DNA from: CAIWHR01 sp039931775
GTDB taxonomy: Bacteria; Pseudomonadota; Gammaproteobacteria; Burkholderiales; Casimicrobiaceae
Length of the DNA stretch: 14,192 nucleotides
Reading direction: 5' to 3'
Assembly (NCBI GenBank): GCA_039931775.1
Contig: JBDTRG010000061.1
Span: forward strand, 1-14,192
Made by a program: the position numbers and the translations under genes. Numbering within the stretch: the first letter of the stretch is position 1; each line of letters begins with the position of its first letter. Positions 12,501 through 14,192 of the stretch are shown here, in pieces. The notes beneath the pieces were generated by a model that did no database searches, was not told the origin of the DNA, and saw only the letters and a list, made by a program, of their open reading frames with translations.

Positions 12501-13910
12501 ATGGTTGCACGCACGCTGTACGACAAGCTCTGGGACAGCCACGTGGTCCGCACCGAAGCGGACGGCACCGTGCTGCTCTACATCGATCGCCACCTCGTCC
12601 ACGAGGTAACGAGTCCGCAGGCATTCGAGGGCCTGAAGCTCGCCGGCCGCAAGCCGTGGCGGATCGGATCGATCGTCGCGACGGCGGACCACAACACGCC
12701 GACCAAGGACTGGCACGCGGGCATTGCCGACCCGATCTCGCGCACGCAGGTCGAAACGCTCGACGCCAACATGAAGGAGTACGGGGCGAAGGCGTACTTC
12801 CCGTTCCTCGACCGGCGGCAGGGCATCGTGCACGTGATCGGGCCGGAGCAGGGCGCGACGCTCCCGGGGATGACGGTCGTCTGCGGCGATTCGCACACGA
12901 GCACGCACGGCGCATTCGCGGCGCTCGCGTTCGGCATCGGGACGTCCGAGGTCGAGCACGTGCTGGCCACGCAATGCCTGCTGACGAAAAAACTGAAGTC
13001 GATGCAGATCCGTGCCGAGGGCCGCCTGCCTGACGGCGTGACGGCGAAGGATCTCGCGCTGGCGGTGATCGGGCGGATCGGCACGGCCGGCGGCACCGGA
13101 CACGCGATCGAATTCGCCGGCAGCGCGATCCGTGCGCTGTCGATGGAAGGCCGGATGACCGTCTGCAACATGGCGATCGAGGCCGGTGCGCGTTCCGGGA
13201 TGATCGCGGCTGACGACGTCACGATCGACTACCTGCGCGGCCGGACGTTCGCGCCGAAGGCCGAGCATTGGGATCGTGCCGTCGCGAATTGGCGCACGCT
13301 CGCGAGCGACGACGGTGCGAAATTCGACACCGTCGTCGTCATCGACGCCGGAGCGCTCACGCCGCAGGTCACGTGGGGGACGTCGCCGGAGATGGTCGTC
13401 GCGATCGACGGCCGCGTGCCTGATCCCGATCGCGAAAAGGACCCGACGCGGCGGGAGGGCATGGAGCGCGCGCTCGTCTACATGGGGCTCGTGCCCGGCA
13501 CGCCGATCGCCGACCTCATGATCGATCGCGTTTTCATCGGGTCGTGCACGAATTCCCGGATCGAGGACCTGCGCGCCGCGGCGGCGATCGCGCGCGGACG
13601 GCGCGTCGCCTCCTCGGTCAAGCATGCGATGGTGGTGCCCGGGTCGGGCCTCGTGAAGGCACAGGCCGAGCGCGAGGGTCTGGATCGCGTGTTCCGCGAT
13701 GCAGGCTTCGACTGGCGCGAGCCCGGCTGTTCGATGTGCCTCGCGATGAACGACGACCGGCTGGAACCGGGCGAGCGCTGCGCGTCGACGTCCAACCGCA
13801 ATTTCGAGGGGCGGCAGGGCACGGGTGGGCGCACCCATCTCGTCAGCCCCGCGATGGCCGCCGCCGCGGCGATCGCCGGACACTTCGTCGACGTGCGGCG
13901 TCTGGTGTAG
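12501..13910 (+). CDS. leuC: 3-isopropylmalate dehydratase large subunit
   Basis: This 469-residue subunit of isopropylmalate isomerase interconverts 2- and 3-isopropylmalate in leucine synthesis together with LeuD. The aconitase-type [4Fe-4S] ligands are C349 (GSCTNSRIEDLR) and C410 and C413 (PGCSMCLAMN). Other family blocks are TLYDKLWDSHVV at the N-terminus, ADHNTPT, CGDSHTSTHGAFAALAFGIG, and near the end STSNRNFEGRQG. The ATG at 12501 gives the standard N-terminus. No clear Shine-Dalgarno is seen, and a short GC hairpin lies just upstream. The gene is followed by an entericidin-like lipoprotein gene and then leuD. Intact. Confidence 0.97.
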   Translation: MVARTLYDKLWDSHVVRTEADGTVLLYIDRHLVHEVTSPQAFEGLKLAGRKPWRIGSIVATADHNTPTKDWHAGIADPISRTQVETLDANMKEYGAKAYFPFLDRRQGIVHVIGPEQGATLPGMTVVCGDSHTSTHGAFAALAFGIGTSEVEHVLATQCLLTKKLKSMQIRAEGRLPDGVTAKDLALAVIGRIGTAGGTGHAIEFAGSAIRALSMEGRMTVCNMAIEAGARSGMIAADDVTIDYLRGRTFAPKAEHWDRAVANWRTLASDDGAKFDTVVVIDAGALTPQVTWGTSPEMVVAIDGRVPDPDREKDPTRREGMERALVYMGLVPGTPIADLMIDRVFIGSCTNSRIEDLRAAAAIARGRRVASSVKHAMVVPGSGLVKAQAEREGLDRVFRDAGFDWREPGCSMCLAMNDDRLEPGERCASTSNRNFEGRQGTGGRTHLVSPAMAAAAAIAGHFVDVRRLV

Positions 13911-13923
13911 GCAATGAACGGAA

Positions 13924-13929
13924 AAGGAG
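13924..13929 (+). promoter_or_regulatory. Shine-Dalgarno that decides the entericidin start
   Basis: AAGGAG ends one base before an ATG at 13931, too close to serve it, but seven bases before the in-frame ATG at 13937. The second ATG is therefore the probable start. Confidence 0.6.
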
Positions 13930-13936
13930 TATGACG

Positions 13937-14083
13937 ATGCTGAAGATGCTCGCTTGGATGTTGAGTTTCGCCGCGTTTGCCGTGGCGATAGCCGGCTGCA
14001 ACACGATCGAAGGCGCCGGCAAGGATGTGAAGGCCGCGGGCGGCGCAGTGGAAAAGGCCGCGGACAAGGCCAAGACCTACTGA
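13937..14083 (+). CDS. entericidin A/B-family small lipoprotein
   Basis: This is a 48-residue protein. The N-terminus MLKMLAWML and a hydrophobic segment end in the lipobox A-I-A-G-C21, so the mature lipoprotein begins at C21 with about 28 residues. The mature part, CNTIEGAGKDVKAAGGAVEK, has the Thr-(I/V)-x-G-x-GKDV/GxAxxxAA pattern of entericidins. EcnA and EcnB form an antidote/bacteriolytic-toxin pair in enterobacteria. Only one such gene is present here, so toxin or antidote function cannot be assigned. It lies between the two subunits of isopropylmalate isomerase, 26 bases after leuC, and its TGA overlaps the leuD ATG (TGATG). It is thus transcribed with leucine biosynthesis and coupled to leuD. 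The preferred start is the second ATG. Confidence 0.85.
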   Translation: MLKMLAWMLSFAAFAVAIAGCNTIEGAGKDVKAAGGAVEKAADKAKTY

Positions 14084-14192
14084 TGGAGGCGTTTCACGTC
14101 GTCACGGGGCTCGTCGCGCCGCTCGACCGCGCGAACGTCGACACGGACGCGATCATCCCGAAGCAGTTCCTGAAGTCGATCAAGCGATCGGG
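14083..14192 (+). CDS. leuD: 3-isopropylmalate dehydratase small subunit (5' end only)
   Basis: The first 36 codons are present before the window ends. GLVAPLDRANVDTDAIIPKQ and FLKSIKR are characteristic of the LeuD N-terminus; LeuD is the swivelling domain that completes the isomerase active site with LeuC. The ATG overlaps the lipoprotein stop (TGATG, 14081-14085), which suggests translation is coupled to the small gene rather than directly to leuC. The rest of the gene lies downstream of the window. Confidence 0.95.
   Translation, partial: MEAFHVVTGLVAPLDRANVDTDAIIPKQFLKSIKRS

Noticed and set aside
10804..12915. About 700-codon minus-strand open frame opposite mutL, miaA and leuC
   Set aside because: Arg/Ala-rich antisense shadow with no domain, no start signals, and overlapping three intact conserved genes.

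Overview
The window looks like a chromosomal segment of a GC-rich betaproteobacterium, most probably in or near the Burkholderiales. The evidence is gene order and protein type: a tightly overlapped xseB-ispA-dxs run, an endonuclease-type mutL followed by miaA, and leuC and leuD separated by a small entericidin-like lipoprotein gene. I see no tRNA, rRNA, CRISPR array, insertion sequence or phage gene.

Layout, left to right. (1) 1-189 is the 3' end of a 2'-5' RNA ligase/RNA 2',3'-cyclic phosphodiesterase (ThpR-like) gene. (2) 190-994 holds a small exported protein of unknown function with a near-consensus sigma-54 promoter in front of it. (3) 995-1561 is a GNAT acetyltransferase that converges on, and overlaps by 26 bp, the end of the next unit. 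(4) 4278-1536, on the minus strand, is a compact three-gene operon: Rieske oxygenase alpha subunit, mercaptopyruvate-type sulfurtransferase, short-chain dehydrogenase. (5) 4279-4609 is a divergent control region with back-to-back -10 elements and a G-rich leader tract. (6) 4610-7630 is xseB-ispA-dxs: exonuclease VII small subunit, then farnesyl diphosphate synthase and the first enzyme of the MEP isoprenoid pathway. (7) 7766-8854 is a rearranged LytTR-type two-component locus. (8) 8949-12450 is a class I glutamine amidotransferase followed closely by mutL and miaA. (9) 12422-14192 is the leucine biosynthesis unit: promoter, leuC, entericidin-like lipoprotein, and the start of leuD, running off the window.

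The most unusual part is the LytTR locus. A four-helix membrane region of the kind found at the N-terminus of LytS/AlgZ-like sensor kinases runs in frame straight into the middle of a receiver domain. The kinase catalytic domains and the first third or so of the receiver are absent. An in-frame TAA then separates the receiver from an otherwise well-preserved LytTR DNA-binding domain. This is either a decaying two-component system or a reduced, membrane-anchored derivative of one. Other points of interest are the sigma-54 promoter for an orphan exported protein, the Rieske/sulfurtransferase/SDR operon of unknown substrate, and the G-rich leader of the Rieske gene. The remaining genes are ordinary housekeeping genes with intact motifs.
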